From JANQGG01 sp964642175 (GTDB taxonomy: Bacteria; Bacteroidota; Chlorobiia; Chlorobiales; Chloroherpetonaceae): DNA of 64,000 nucleotides. This document shows positions 53,465 to 62,277 of this stretch, one piece after another (position 1 is the stretch's first letter; every line of letters begins with the position of its first letter). Both the position numbers and the translations under genes were made by a program. The stretch lies in assembly GCA_964642175.1 (NCBI GenBank), contig CAZXOK010000009.1:53651-117650 (forward strand), given 5' to 3'. Under the pieces are notes generated by a model, which had not been told where the DNA came from, did not search any database, and saw nothing but the letters and a program-made list of their open reading frames with translations.

Positions 53465-54148
53465 CTAATCAATACCCGATTTTGGGTGGGGTTTGCAGTA
53501 AAAAACGTCTTCGAAATGCGTTTTAAATGTTTGGAGAATGTTCTTAACAACCAGATCTTTCTGGCTCAATTTTTTCATGGAAGTTACTTTTTTATCTGAT
53601 ATTCCACAAGGTACAATCCCATCGAAATAATTCAGATCTGTTGAGACATTTAATGCTAAACCGTGCATGGTTGTCCAATGGCTCACCTTAATACCCATGG
53701 CGCATATCTTATGGCCATGTGCCCAAACCCCGGTATAATTTTTTTTTGGATCGGGATGAACCAGACGTTCTCCCAGTATTCCATAAGTTTCAAGCGTTAA
53801 GATCACAACTTCTTCGAGCTGGCGTAAAAACCAATGAATATCCTCTTTATGATGTTTGAGGTTTAAAATGGGGTAACACACCAATTGCCCCGGCCCATGA
53901 AAGGTTATATCGCCGCCCCTGTCACAATCGAAAACAGATATGCCTCGTTTTTGCAACTCTTGTGCATTAAACAGAAGATGCTCTTTTAGGGAAGTTTTTC
54001 CAAATGTATATGTAGGGGGGTGTTGAACCAGGATGGCGCAGTCGGGTGAATGCCCGAGCTTAACTTCATGGTGCAGTTTTTTCTGAAGCGCCCATGTTTT
54101 TTCAAAACTCTCAAGGTCCAGCTCAATCCATTTCAAAGGCTGTCTCAT
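53465..54148 (-). CDS. lipB: Octanoyltransferase (lipoate biosynthesis)
   Basis: A 227-residue LipB, which moves octanoyl from acyl carrier protein to lipoyl domains. Motifs are YTFGKTSLKEHLLF, DRGGDITFHGPGQLVCYPILNL (GGDITFHGPGQ), YTGVWAHGHKICAMGIKVSHW with the catalytic lysine (KICAMGIK), HGLALNVSTDL and IVPCGI. Normal length. It stands between apt and the E1 fusion gene on the minus strand; the cofactor link with E1/E2 complexes fits its position. Confidence 0.95.
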   Translation of the reverse strand: MRQPLKWIELDLESFEKTWALQKKLHHEVKLGHSPDCAILVQHPPTYTFGKTSLKEHLLFNAQELQKRGISVFDCDRGGDITFHGPGQLVCYPILNLKHHKEDIHWFLRQLEEVVILTLETYGILGERLVHPDPKKNYTGVWAHGHKICAMGIKVSHWTTMHGLALNVSTDLNYFDGIVPCGISDKKVTSMKKLSQKDLVVKNILQTFKTHFEDVFYCKPHPKSGID

Positions 54149-54169
54149 AACATCAAAACCTGATCAATA

Positions 54170-54194
54170 AAAAGTGGCCCGAACGATCGGGCCA
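54170..54194 (-). terminator. Terminator after apt
   Basis: TGGCCCGA/TCGGGCCA, a perfect 8-bp stem (54194-54187 and 54182-54175) with a 4-base loop, followed on the minus strand by CTTTTT. It lies 15 bases after the apt stop. Confidence 0.88.
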
Positions 54195-54209
54195 ACATAC
54201 TGCCTGTTC

Positions 54210-54758
54210 TTAAAACTCAACCAGTGCATCTACATTATAATTGCCCAGTTTCTGACGGCCATTTAAAAAGCCAAGCTCAGTCAGAAAACTGATACCTACA
54301 ATTTCACCGCCAAGCTTTTCAATCAACCGGCATGTTGCAGCTGCCGTGCCACCGGTTGCCAAAAGATCGTCGTGAATTAATACTTTTTCACCTTTTTCAA
54401 TGGCATCAATATGTATTTCGAGTTTATCGGTGCCATACTCCAGTTCGTATTCTTCCTGTATGGTTTCGGCAGGCAATTTTTTGGGTTTGCGAACTAAAAC
54501 CAAACCAGCCTTTAAATTGTAAGCCAGGGGTGCTCCAAAAATAAATCCTCTGGACTCTATGCCAACGACTTTTGTAATACCCTTGTCTTTATACATTTGG
54601 CTGAGAATATCGATGGTCTCAGAAAAGACATCTTTATCTTTTAATACGGTGGTAATGTCTTTAAACTGAATCCCGGGCTTTGGGAAATCCGGTACATTAC
54701 GAATTGCATTGGTAAATCTTGTTTTAAACGCATCCAAAGTTGCTTGATCTAGAGACAT
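54210..54758 (-). CDS. apt: Adenine phosphoribosyltransferase
   Basis: A 182-residue purine salvage enzyme that makes AMP from adenine and PRPP. FPKPGIQFKDITTVL and the PRPP-binding VLIHDDLLATGGTAAATCRLIE are clear, with GIESRGFIFGAPLAY (loop II). I place the start at MSLDQATLDAF (54758), where the family normally begins; the longer open frame up to 54797 adds 13 poorly conserved residues. A strong terminator follows. Confidence 0.95.
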   Translation of the reverse strand: MSLDQATLDAFKTRFTNAIRNVPDFPKPGIQFKDITTVLKDKDVFSETIDILSQMYKDKGITKVVGIESRGFIFGAPLAYNLKAGLVLVRKPKKLPAETIQEEYELEYGTDKLEIHIDAIEKGEKVLIHDDLLATGGTAAATCRLIEKLGGEIVGISFLTELGFLNGRQKLGNYNVDALVEF

Positions 54759-54883
54759 ATTTTTTTGGTTTTTTAATTGACTAAACAGCAAGAGCAAAGC
54801 CTACTTTATGAAAACCTGAAATTACACTATCAGAACTGTTTATTCAAATCCGAATATTGGAATTGGTGGGCATCTGCTTTGTC

Positions 54884-55819
54884 TTAGCTTGCGCGCATGC
54901 GTGCCAACGCTTCAATATGTTCCCGTTCTTTTTCAGACAGATCCTTCGGTAATTCAACCACCAGTTTCACATACAGATCGCCATGGCGGGTTGGCTCGTT
55001 ATAATATGGCATACCCAAACCACTGAGCCTTAACCTGGTCATATTTGCCGATTCCTTTGGCACATCCACCTTTACCGTGCCTTTCAGGGTTTTCAGGTTG
55101 AGCTTTCCACCAAGCATCATGGTATAGAGAGGTACCGGTAATGAGCAATAAAGATCAGCTCCCTTTCGCTCGAAAGTCTCGTGCGGCTGTATATGAACAG
55201 TAATGTACATATCGCCTTGTGAGCCGCCATTGAAACCGGGCATACCTTTTCCGGGCAAACGAAGTTTCTCCTGGTCGGCAATCCCGGGTTTGATGTTGAT
55301 TTTAATGGTCTCTTTATCGGTTTTTATCATCCGGCTGGTACCATGGTAGGCTTCTTCCAGGGTGATTGAAGCTTGAGCTGTTACATCCTGTCCTTTTTGA
55401 GTGCGTGGTCGCTGCTGATGCCCGCCACCCCGGAACTGCTGACCGAATAACGAATCAAACACACTGCTAAAATCGCCGCCACCGCCACCAAATACATCTT
55501 CAAAGTTCTGATAGCTGTAATCATGTGTGCCGGTTTGCTGCGAGTAGAAATTCGACCAGTCCGAACCGGCTCCACCCTGGCGGCTGTCTTGGAATTGCTT
55601 CCAGTTTTGTCCAAATCGATTATACATCTCCCGCTTTTTCGGGTCGCTTAATACCTCATAAGCTTCGCTAACAGCTTTGAACTTTTCTTCAGCTTGCGAG
55701 TTGTCTTTATTTTTATCGGGGTGATATTTAACAGCGAGTTTCCTGTATGCTTTTTTTATGTCTTCTGCCGAGGCAGATTTTGAGACCCCCAGTATGTCGT
55801 AGTAATTTTCCGTACTCAT
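54884..55819 (-). CDS. cbpA: DnaJ-family co-chaperone, CbpA-like
   Basis: A 311-residue J-domain protein. J domain at residues 5-68 with YRKLAVKYHPDKNKD (HPD motif), a Gly/Phe-rich linker, then two DnaJ C-terminal beta domains (GKGMPGFNGGSQGDMYITV, SANMTRLRLSGLGMPYYN). The Cys-rich zinc finger of DnaJ is absent, which is the CbpA type. It stimulates DnaK ATPase and may bind curved DNA. No dnaK or grpE lies nearby. It is followed 85 bases later by apt on the same strand. Confidence 0.93.
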   Translation of the reverse strand: MSTENYYDILGVSKSASAEDIKKAYRKLAVKYHPDKNKDNSQAEEKFKAVSEAYEVLSDPKKREMYNRFGQNWKQFQDSRQGGAGSDWSNFYSQQTGTHDYSYQNFEDVFGGGGGDFSSVFDSLFGQQFRGGGHQQRPRTQKGQDVTAQASITLEEAYHGTSRMIKTDKETIKINIKPGIADQEKLRLPGKGMPGFNGGSQGDMYITVHIQPHETFERKGADLYCSLPVPLYTMMLGGKLNLKTLKGTVKVDVPKESANMTRLRLSGLGMPYYNEPTRHGDLYVKLVVELPKDLSEKEREHIEALARMRAS

Positions 55820-55922
55820 CGTGTTCGTAATGTTAATAAAAATGAATGAAGAACAATCGGTAATAACCTGTTAGTGTATACTTTTATCCACCCTGAATTG
55901 TTTTGAAAAACAGCCTGGGATT

Positions 55923-56513
55923 TTAAACCGGATTATCCAGTTTAAAGAGCGACCAATGCTGGTTGATATACCGCAATCCCACCGTACAGCCGTAACCAAT
56001 TTCCAGCGAAAATGCATCTTCAAGTTTCACACCAAGCACATAGCATAAACTTGCGCGTATAGCACCGGAGTGAGTAATAACCATGGCCCGCTCTTCCTTA
56101 AGGCTTGTAAGCTCCAACAATTGATTTCCAATGCGTTTGAATAACATCATAAACGACTCACCATCCGGAGGGGCCACATTCACGTAATCTTCAACCCATT
56201 GTTTTACGCGATCAGGATCAGTCTTTTTTATTTCATCCCATTCCTGGTTTTCCCAGCGACCAAAATTCACCTCCCGCCATTGTGTACTTTCTTCAAATGG
56301 CAGGTTATTCTTCTTGCCCAACCTATCGGCCAGCATTTTGCACCGCTGCAGATCGCTTGTGATAATAATTTGAGGCTCGTATTTCAGAAGCGACTCGGCA
56401 AATGGCTCAAGCTTGGCCATGCCCTCATCAGTGAGCGGAACATCGGACTGCCCCACACAAAGCCCTTTATTGTAAGAAGGGATTTCTAAATGACGAACTA
56501 AAAAAATTTCCAT
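55923..56513 (-). CDS. cobC: Histidine phosphatase, probable alpha-ribazole phosphatase
   Basis: A 196-residue member of the histidine phosphatase superfamily. Catalytic His is in LVRHLEIPSYN (RH without the usual G/E, the phosphoglycerate mutase-like motif is here RHLE), and the second His lies in VITHSGAIRASLCYVLG. GQSDVPLTDEGMAKLEPFAESL and DLQRCKMLADRLG match CobC. It removes phosphate from alpha-ribazole 5'-phosphate in cobalamin assembly. Directly after cobS, overlapping its end by 16 bases, so the pathway assignment rests on both motif and location. Confidence 0.87.
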   Translation of the reverse strand: MEIFLVRHLEIPSYNKGLCVGQSDVPLTDEGMAKLEPFAESLLKYEPQIIITSDLQRCKMLADRLGKKNNLPFEESTQWREVNFGRWENQEWDEIKKTDPDRVKQWVEDYVNVAPPDGESFMMLFKRIGNQLLELTSLKEERAMVITHSGAIRASLCYVLGVKLEDAFSLEIGYGCTVGLRYINQHWSLFKLDNPV

Positions 56514-57334
56514 AATGTACTCCCGATAATCAACATGTTAATTTGAAGTTGAACGCCAATATAAACCGAGACTTCAACCAACTGGTTAGCTGCACCAAGA
56601 GCATCGCCGGTAATCCCGCCAATTCGTTTTAAGAAATAGCGGCCTGCAATCCACACTGAAACAGCAGCCAGGCTGAGCGGTAAAATAAGCATTTCCTGCA
56701 ACACCAGTAAAGCAATTAAAAAGGTAACCAATGTGCCGGTAATAAATCCTTTTTTAGAAAGACTCTCGGCAATGGGTTTAGAGCTTGTTGAACTCTTTCC
56801 TACATAAGGATATCTGAAGATCAGGATCAGGCTGGAAAAGCGTGCCAGAACATGCCCGGCTAAAAAGGCTTTGACAAACAGTAAAAAGCTCTGCGTGGTA
56901 AGCTCGGCAAGGATCAGAAATTTCAGGGTCATTAAAAACCACAATCCCAGCGCGCCATATGTGCCCACCCGGCTGTCTTTCATGATCGTGAGCACTTTAT
57001 CCGGCTCATAGCCACCCCCAAAGCCATCACAACTGTCGGCCAGGCCATCTTCATGAAAAGCACCGGTTGACAGCACCACAAGCAAAAGGGTAAAAAGAAG
57101 AGAGAGCTCAACGGAGAAAATCAACGAAAAGACTGAAAAACCAAGAATACCCAACACAGCTACCACCAGCCCAACCACAGGAAAATACACGAGGGATTTC
57201 CCCAGAGCATCCTGAGAGTAATTAACCCAACGCGACACCGGAAATCGGGTTAAAAATAAAACAGCGGTAAGAAAATAATTGAGGTTGTTTTTTATCAATC
57301 CGTTTTTTGATGGTTTAAACCCGTTTATGAACAT
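56498..57334 (-). CDS. cobS: Adenosylcobinamide-GDP ribazoletransferase
   Basis: A membrane enzyme of about 278 residues that joins adenosylcobinamide-GDP with alpha-ribazole to give cobalamin. FLTRFPV near the start, the loop STGAFHEDGLADSCDGFGGGYEPDKVLTIMKDSRVGTYG (conserved GLAD..DG...G), FSSLILIFRYPYVGK and GGITGDALGAANQLVE are diagnostic. The open frame extends upstream to 57406, but that part lies in cobT; I chose the ATG at 57334 (MFINGFKPSKNG), which still overlaps cobT by 20 bases. Its last bases overlap cobC. Confidence 0.93.
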   Translation of the reverse strand: MFINGFKPSKNGLIKNNLNYFLTAVLFLTRFPVSRWVNYSQDALGKSLVYFPVVGLVVAVLGILGFSVFSLIFSVELSLLFTLLLVVLSTGAFHEDGLADSCDGFGGGYEPDKVLTIMKDSRVGTYGALGLWFLMTLKFLILAELTTQSFLLFVKAFLAGHVLARFSSLILIFRYPYVGKSSTSSKPIAESLSKKGFITGTLVTFLIALLVLQEMLILPLSLAAVSVWIAGRYFLKRIGGITGDALGAANQLVEVSVYIGVQLQINMLIIGSTLWKFF

Positions 57335-58376
57335 CCGACTCCGACTCTGAAACCCCTGCCGAGGTAAATGTGGCCATATGTGTGAGCACATTAGCAGCAG
57401 ATTCAATCACCGGCATGGCCAGTGCAGCACCCGTACCTTCACCCAGGCGCATATCCAAATCAAGAATTGGATCAACTCCCAAGATTTTTAAAATGTTTCG
57501 ATGGGCGGTTTCTTTAGAACAATGCGCAAAAAAGCATACCTCGCGGGTTTTTGGTTCCATCAGGAAAGCCACCATGGCTGCTGAGGTTGCAATAAAACCA
57601 TCCACCACGATTGGTATGCGCTGTTCCGAAGCCTCCTGAATTGTGCCCACCATGGCCGCAATTTCAAATCCGCCAACCGCCGCCAGCCATTCTGCCGGAG
57701 ATTGAGTTGAGGGTTTGTGATAAGCAAGCGCCTTTTCAAGAATATTTATTTTATGACTTATTCCTTCTTTATCTAAACCGGTTCCGGGACCAACAACATC
57801 TTTGACCGGCAAATCCAGAAGGGCCGCATAAAGCGCCGCTGCTGAGCTTGTATTACCAATTCCCATTTCACCAATACCTACCAGGTCAACCGACTCTTCT
57901 TTGGCTTGTAAAAGCTGCTCGCGTCCAATATCTATTGCTTTTTGGCAGGCGCTTTTATCCATGGCCGGTTCATCTAAAAACGAACGCGTGCCGGATTGGA
58001 CAGGTTTGCATACAAATGAAGGATGTGCTTTGGTGTCATCATGGAAATCGAAATCCACCCCAACATCAATAACTTTTAAATCAATATGGTGTGTCCGGGT
58101 GAGCACATTTATCGCCGCGCCACCACCAATAAAATTCAAGACCATCTGCCCGGTTACTTCGGCCGGGTATGCGCTTACCCCTTCAGAGGCAATGCCATGG
58201 CTGGCTGCATAGACCAGCATGCGCCTGGAAGAAATTGAAGGTGTAAGTGATCCGGTTATGGCAGCTAAACGTGTCGCAATGGTTTCCAATACACCAAGTG
58301 AGCCGATGGGCTTTGTTTTTTGATCCATTTTATCCTGAGCCTGTTTCTCAAGCTCCTTGTATGAATAATCCAGCAT
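57315..58376 (-). CDS. cobT: Nicotinate-nucleotide-dimethylbenzimidazole phosphoribosyltransferase
   Basis: A 353-residue, full-length CobT, which activates the lower-ligand base with nicotinate mononucleotide. Diagnostic motifs are PIGSLGVLETIATRLA near residue 23, YAASHGIASEGVSAYPAEVTGQM with the substrate loop, GEMGIGNTSSAAALYAAL, GPGTGLDKEGISHK, and GEGTGAALAMPVIESA. It heads a cobT-cobS-cobC cluster of overlapping genes. cobU, the kinase/guanylyltransferase expected in the same pathway, is not here. No cobalamin riboswitch is visible in the 38 bases upstream, and the next gene upstream is unrelated. Confidence 0.95.
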   Translation of the reverse strand: MLDYSYKELEKQAQDKMDQKTKPIGSLGVLETIATRLAAITGSLTPSISSRRMLVYAASHGIASEGVSAYPAEVTGQMVLNFIGGGAAINVLTRTHHIDLKVIDVGVDFDFHDDTKAHPSFVCKPVQSGTRSFLDEPAMDKSACQKAIDIGREQLLQAKEESVDLVGIGEMGIGNTSSAAALYAALLDLPVKDVVGPGTGLDKEGISHKINILEKALAYHKPSTQSPAEWLAAVGGFEIAAMVGTIQEASEQRIPIVVDGFIATSAAMVAFLMEPKTREVCFFAHCSKETAHRNILKILGVDPILDLDMRLGEGTGAALAMPVIESAANVLTHMATFTSAGVSESESDVHKRV

Positions 58377-58414
58377 AATTTTGGTTAAAGATTGTTAATT
58401 AATTGGTTTTGCTG

Positions 58415-59455
58415 TTAGCGTTGCTTTCTTGATTTTTCCAGCCATAACTTTGCTCTGGGATGGCCCAATTTTGCAGCCGTACGTATATCGCGGATGGCCA
58501 TGCGTCTTTGACGAAGTTTTAAATGAGCTTTGCCACGCTCAAAATAAGCCGAAGCCGATCGCGGCTTGAACTTAAGATATGTAGTAAAATCCAATATGGC
58601 AGGTTGAAATTGCCGAAGCCTGAGGTAGGTCATCGCGCGGCCATAATACGTTTTCGCATATGCCGGCTTCAACATAATGGCCTTGTTAAAATTAACCAAC
58701 GCTGAATCGGGTTGGTTTTTCCGGTAGTAAGCTCCAGCGGCCAGTGCATAGGCTTTTGTATTTTCAGAATTGGCTTCAATCGCTTTATCCGTCAGGATCA
58801 GGACTGCTGAATAATTTCGCTTTGACCAGGCATAAGCAGCTTGCTGTAGATACTCGCCCGAGCTTAACACTGATACATTTTTAAGATACCGGGCCTGAGC
58901 ATCCTGATAAGAGGATTGCGTGGCCTCGGTTTTCAAGGCTTCATTCTCAGACTTTAAGCGTGCCATAAGAGCTTTGAGACTATCAATTTCCTTTAGCGCT
59001 TGCGATTGCTCATTCTTGTAGGCTTGCAAAACTTCCAATTGCTCACGATCCTCTTTAAATGATTTTACTTTTTCAAGCACATCATCTGGATCAAGTTCAA
59101 TCTTCGCTCTCAGATAATACGTGCTGCCATCCCATTTTTCTTCCAGAATCACGGTTTGGGTAAATCCGGCTGTAATGGCTTCAATGCTCATGGTTGTGGT
59201 ATCCTGCACACTAGAATTCCCTTCAGCACTTGTTTCCTGGGTGCTCATATTAAAAACACTTTCCAGGTAAACGCCAACTTCTTCCAGGAGCAACCGTTTT
59301 ACCTGGTCCAGGGCAAGGGTGCGGCAGGAAAGCTTGCTGTCGGCTTCACCGGCATTGTAGGTATATTCGCGGACAAATGTCTTGGTTTCTGCATGCAGAT
59401 TAGAAACTGCCAGTGCCTGGAAAAACAAAAAAAACAGTAGAAATGCGTGCTTCAT
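58415..59455 (-). CDS. Exported protein with FlgT/LPP20-like domain and TPR repeats
   Basis: A 346-residue protein with a signal peptide (hydrophobic 5-20, ending LHAET). Residues about 25-125 form an alpha-beta unit with LSCRTLALDQVKRLLLEEVGVYLES and TVILEEKWDGSTYYLRAKIELD, reminiscent of the N-terminal domain of FlgT and LPP20-type proteins. A coiled coil follows (about 130-180, EQSQALKEIDSLKALMARLKSENEALKTE), then about four TPR units to the end. Periplasmic; a scaffold function is likely. It lies 38 bases before cobT and 19 after the M1 peptidase gene. Confidence 0.85.
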   Translation of the reverse strand: MKHAFLLFFLFFQALAVSNLHAETKTFVREYTYNAGEADSKLSCRTLALDQVKRLLLEEVGVYLESVFNMSTQETSAEGNSSVQDTTTMSIEAITAGFTQTVILEEKWDGSTYYLRAKIELDPDDVLEKVKSFKEDREQLEVLQAYKNEQSQALKEIDSLKALMARLKSENEALKTEATQSSYQDAQARYLKNVSVLSSGEYLQQAAYAWSKRNYSAVLILTDKAIEANSENTKAYALAAGAYYRKNQPDSALVNFNKAIMLKPAYAKTYYGRAMTYLRLRQFQPAILDFTTYLKFKPRSASAYFERGKAHLKLRQRRMAIRDIRTAAKLGHPRAKLWLEKSRKQR

Positions 59456-59474
59456 AATATGGTTTCGTTATGAT

Positions 59475-61406
59475 TTAAGGTTTTATCCAGCTGTTGTTGG
59501 TGGTATCAATATCCGGAAAATAGCGTTCCGGGTCAATATCAACACGTTGATACCCACTGCCCTGCAACATGATCTCCACATGGCGTTTGCCGCTTAACCA
59601 ACCATCTACAGGCAACCGAACAAAACTGTGTTGATTTAGTGAATCTGTTAGACGCAAAAACACCGGTAAAGGGATTAATCCTTTATCTTCAATAGCAATG
59701 GTGATCTCTGTTGGAGTTTCATCAACACGAGTGATAGCCTGATCCAACTGCCATGTTTCATAAATAAACGGGGTCCAGAACCAATCCAGATCCTTGCCGT
59801 AATGAGCTTCTATGATGTTAAAAAAATCATAGGGATAAGGATGCTTGTACTGCCAGGACCTGATATAATCTTTAATGGCTTTATTAAACGTCTCTTCTCC
59901 GATCACGGCTTTAAGCGACCTTAGCATAATAGCTGGCTTACCATAACCGGCGACCCGCCGTGCCAGGCCATACACGGGAAAACGATCGGCATGCCTTGAA
60001 ACTTCAACTTCCATGCCCGTTTTGGCAAAGTGGATGTACCGGTCAAGCTCCAGAGACCAGCTTCTGAATTTCTTAAAATAGGTGTCCTTTCCCAGATTGG
60101 TATAAAAAGAGACCAACCCTTCGTCCATCCAGGTAAATGTCTTTTCATCGCTACTCACAAGCATGGGAAACCACAGGTGAGCAATTTCATGAAAGATCAC
60201 TGCAAACAAGGTAAATTCACTTCTACGACCACCAATTAATGTGATCATCGGGTATTCCATACCACCTGGTATGATACCTTCCACGATTGAAATCTGAGGG
60301 TAAGAATAAACTGACAGGTGTTTTGAGAGATATTCGGCAGAAAACTGACCAAACAGAGCTGCCTTATCCCACGAAGACGTCCCCCAACGATAGAAAGTCT
60401 GGATAAGCGTGTTTTGGTTGTGATTGGTTTTTGCCCGAACGGCTTGCCATATAAAACGCTCCGAGGCACCAAAGGCAAAATCACGGCAATTCCTGGCTAT
60501 GTAATGCCAGGTTAGCAGCCCGTTTTCACTTTCCAGTGTGGATTTACCCGGGAACTGGTCCTCTCGATCAACCACTGTTACAACTTTATCGCTTTCTTTA
60601 GCTTTTTCCAGTCGCCTTACAACATCCCGGGTCAGGATTTCTTCCGGATTTTGCAACTGGCCTGTTGCAGCTACAATCCAACCTTCGGGCACGGTGAGTT
60701 TTACATCGTAATCAGCAAAGCCCATGTAAAATTCACCATTACCAAGATAAGGTTCATCATCCCAGCCCATTACATCATCATAAACCGCAAATTGCGGATA
60801 CCAGTATCCCAGAAAAAAGACTTCCCCATCCTGACCCATACGCGGATTTTTTGGTTCAGGGACTTTAAATTGCCAGTCAAATTCCAAAAAAGCTGTCTCT
60901 CCGGGAAATAAAGGCTCTTTTAAATCAACATACATCACGGTGCCGATAATCGTGTAGCCGCTTTTATAGCGCCGGTTGCGGCTTAAAAGAACGCGTCCAT
61001 CAACAGCTACCCTCGTAAACGTAACCCCACCGGTAATATCAACTGATCGGTTCCGCACTGCACCTTCCTGATGCAGATTCTGCCTGACCTTCAAGACCAG
61101 CTGATACAAGGTATCGGACGAGAGATTAAAGTACTCTAATTCACCGCTGGCTTGCAGAAGTTTGGTTTCCGGAGCCAGTGTGGCCCGGATACGATAGGCC
61201 GCTTTGTTGGTCCAGTAATTCTTACCCGGGAGCCCCTCCTCGGTACGGGTTTGATTTATTACCGCTTGTTGAAAATGTTTGGATTGAAAAACCGGATACG
61301 GAATTGGACGGGCTGTGATTGCACTGTCTTGAAGATTCCGGCCAATTCCTGTTAAAGGAAATGCCATGAGAACACAAAATCCCCAAAAAACATACTTAAT
61401 GTTCAT
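59475..61406 (-). CDS. M1-family metallopeptidase (exported)
   Basis: A 643-residue aminopeptidase-like enzyme. The Zn site is HEIAH (about residue 405), followed exactly 18 residues later by the third ligand Glu (MDEGLVSF), the M1 arrangement HExxH-x18-E. The exopeptidase motif, usually GAMEN, reads GGMEYP, which suggests altered specificity. A hydrophobic N-terminus (LMAFPLTGIGRNLQ) suggests export. C-terminal part ends in a beta domain (PTEITIAIEDKGLIPLPVFLRL) like M1 proteins of FCB bacteria. It precedes the TPR protein gene on the minus strand. Confidence 0.93.
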   Translation of the reverse strand: MNIKYVFWGFCVLMAFPLTGIGRNLQDSAITARPIPYPVFQSKHFQQAVINQTRTEEGLPGKNYWTNKAAYRIRATLAPETKLLQASGELEYFNLSSDTLYQLVLKVRQNLHQEGAVRNRSVDITGGVTFTRVAVDGRVLLSRNRRYKSGYTIIGTVMYVDLKEPLFPGETAFLEFDWQFKVPEPKNPRMGQDGEVFFLGYWYPQFAVYDDVMGWDDEPYLGNGEFYMGFADYDVKLTVPEGWIVAATGQLQNPEEILTRDVVRRLEKAKESDKVVTVVDREDQFPGKSTLESENGLLTWHYIARNCRDFAFGASERFIWQAVRAKTNHNQNTLIQTFYRWGTSSWDKAALFGQFSAEYLSKHLSVYSYPQISIVEGIIPGGMEYPMITLIGGRRSEFTLFAVIFHEIAHLWFPMLVSSDEKTFTWMDEGLVSFYTNLGKDTYFKKFRSWSLELDRYIHFAKTGMEVEVSRHADRFPVYGLARRVAGYGKPAIMLRSLKAVIGEETFNKAIKDYIRSWQYKHPYPYDFFNIIEAHYGKDLDWFWTPFIYETWQLDQAITRVDETPTEITIAIEDKGLIPLPVFLRLTDSLNQHSFVRLPVDGWLSGKRHVEIMLQGSGYQRVDIDPERYFPDIDTTNNSWIKP

Positions 61407-61418
61407 GTAAATTGACTT

Positions 61419-61748
61419 TTATGCCTCAGAGACCGACAATTTAATTGGTTGACCGAGTTTGTTGGTCATTAGTTTTTCTAAAAATGAGATCAAATCCAAT
61501 GGGTTCTTCGGGGAGATCCATTTGCCATTGTCATGATCAAAACGCCAACCGTTTTGCGGTTCAGCCAACCAGATTTGGTTGGTTGCACTCTGGCGGCTTA
61601 AAATAAACTTGATGCCATCATCAAACTCAATGGTAAGAATGCCATCGCTGGTTTCCAGGTCAATCTGGTCCATATCCAGATCTTCTACAGCGCGTTCAAT
61701 ATTTTCAAGCGTTGTATCGATTAATTGTCGCAAATTGTCTTGTGCCAT
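61419..61748 (-). CDS. cyaY: Frataxin-like iron-sulfur assembly protein CyaY
   Basis: A 109-residue protein with the CyaY/frataxin layout. An acidic N-terminal helix (LIDTTLENIERAVEDLDMDQ) supplies iron-binding acids; the sheet reads GILTIEFDDGIKFILSRQ, NQIWLAEPQNGWRFDHDNGKWIS, with the conserved IWLA, Gly and WRFD-like signature; and a last helix (DLISFLEKLMTNKL) follows. It binds Fe2+ and tunes cysteine desulfurase in Fe-S cluster synthesis. Common in Proteobacteria, uncommon outside. No isc/suf genes are adjacent. Next gene is DUF3467. Confidence 0.86.
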   Translation of the reverse strand: MAQDNLRQLIDTTLENIERAVEDLDMDQIDLETSDGILTIEFDDGIKFILSRQSATNQIWLAEPQNGWRFDHDNGKWISPKNPLDLISFLEKLMTNKLGQPIKLSVSEA

Positions 61749-61767
61749 GATAATTGAATGTATTGGA

Positions 61768-62100
61768 TTAATCTTTACTTACCTGAAACCCCATTTTTTC
61801 TGAGGACTGCTTATCGTATTTGATCGCCCCGTGATTGGATTCATACATAGCCACATTTTCTTCAAGGGCCTTTAATAACATTTTCGTGTGTTGCGGTGTC
61901 ATGATAATGCGGGTATGAACGCTGGCTTGTTGCAACCCAGGCAGCAAACGGGTAAAATCAAGAATAAATTCAGCAGGTGAATGATTGATAATCGCCAGGT
62001 TTGAATATCGGCCTTCAGCAACTGATGGTTCAATCTTAATATTTAGCTGAGTGGGTTGGTTTCCAGCCACCTGGTTGGGTTGAGGTTGAGATTGGTTCAT
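61768..62100 (-). CDS. DUF3467 family protein
   Basis: A 110-residue protein with a Gln/Pro-rich N-terminus and the DUF3467 core: EGRYSNLAIINHSPAEFILDFTRLLPG, then VHTRIIMTPQHTKMLLKALEENVAMYE. The family is small, soluble and of unknown function, frequent in Bacteroidota and relatives; the ASNL/SNLAIINHSPAEF-type pattern is diagnostic. It lies 19 bases before the frataxin gene and is probably co-transcribed with it. Confidence 0.9.
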   Translation of the reverse strand: MNQSQPQPNQVAGNQPTQLNIKIEPSVAEGRYSNLAIINHSPAEFILDFTRLLPGLQQASVHTRIIMTPQHTKMLLKALEENVAMYESNHGAIKYDKQSSEKMGFQVSKD

Positions 62101-62277
62101 TTTAAAATGAATTGATTTTCAATAAAATACTACAGTTCTAAATAGAAAAAATTTCAATTCATCGCAACAAATATGCAGGGGAAACTCGTCCGGGTCTAAC
62201 CGATTTTTAAATTGTATTAATGATTCTGAAACCCAAACCATAAGCTACGGTTACATAAATCTTAATACCAGAACACT

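Noticed and set aside
53332..53550. 72-residue minus-strand frame at the end of lipB
   Set aside because: Overlaps lipB and the E1 gene in another frame; no family features.
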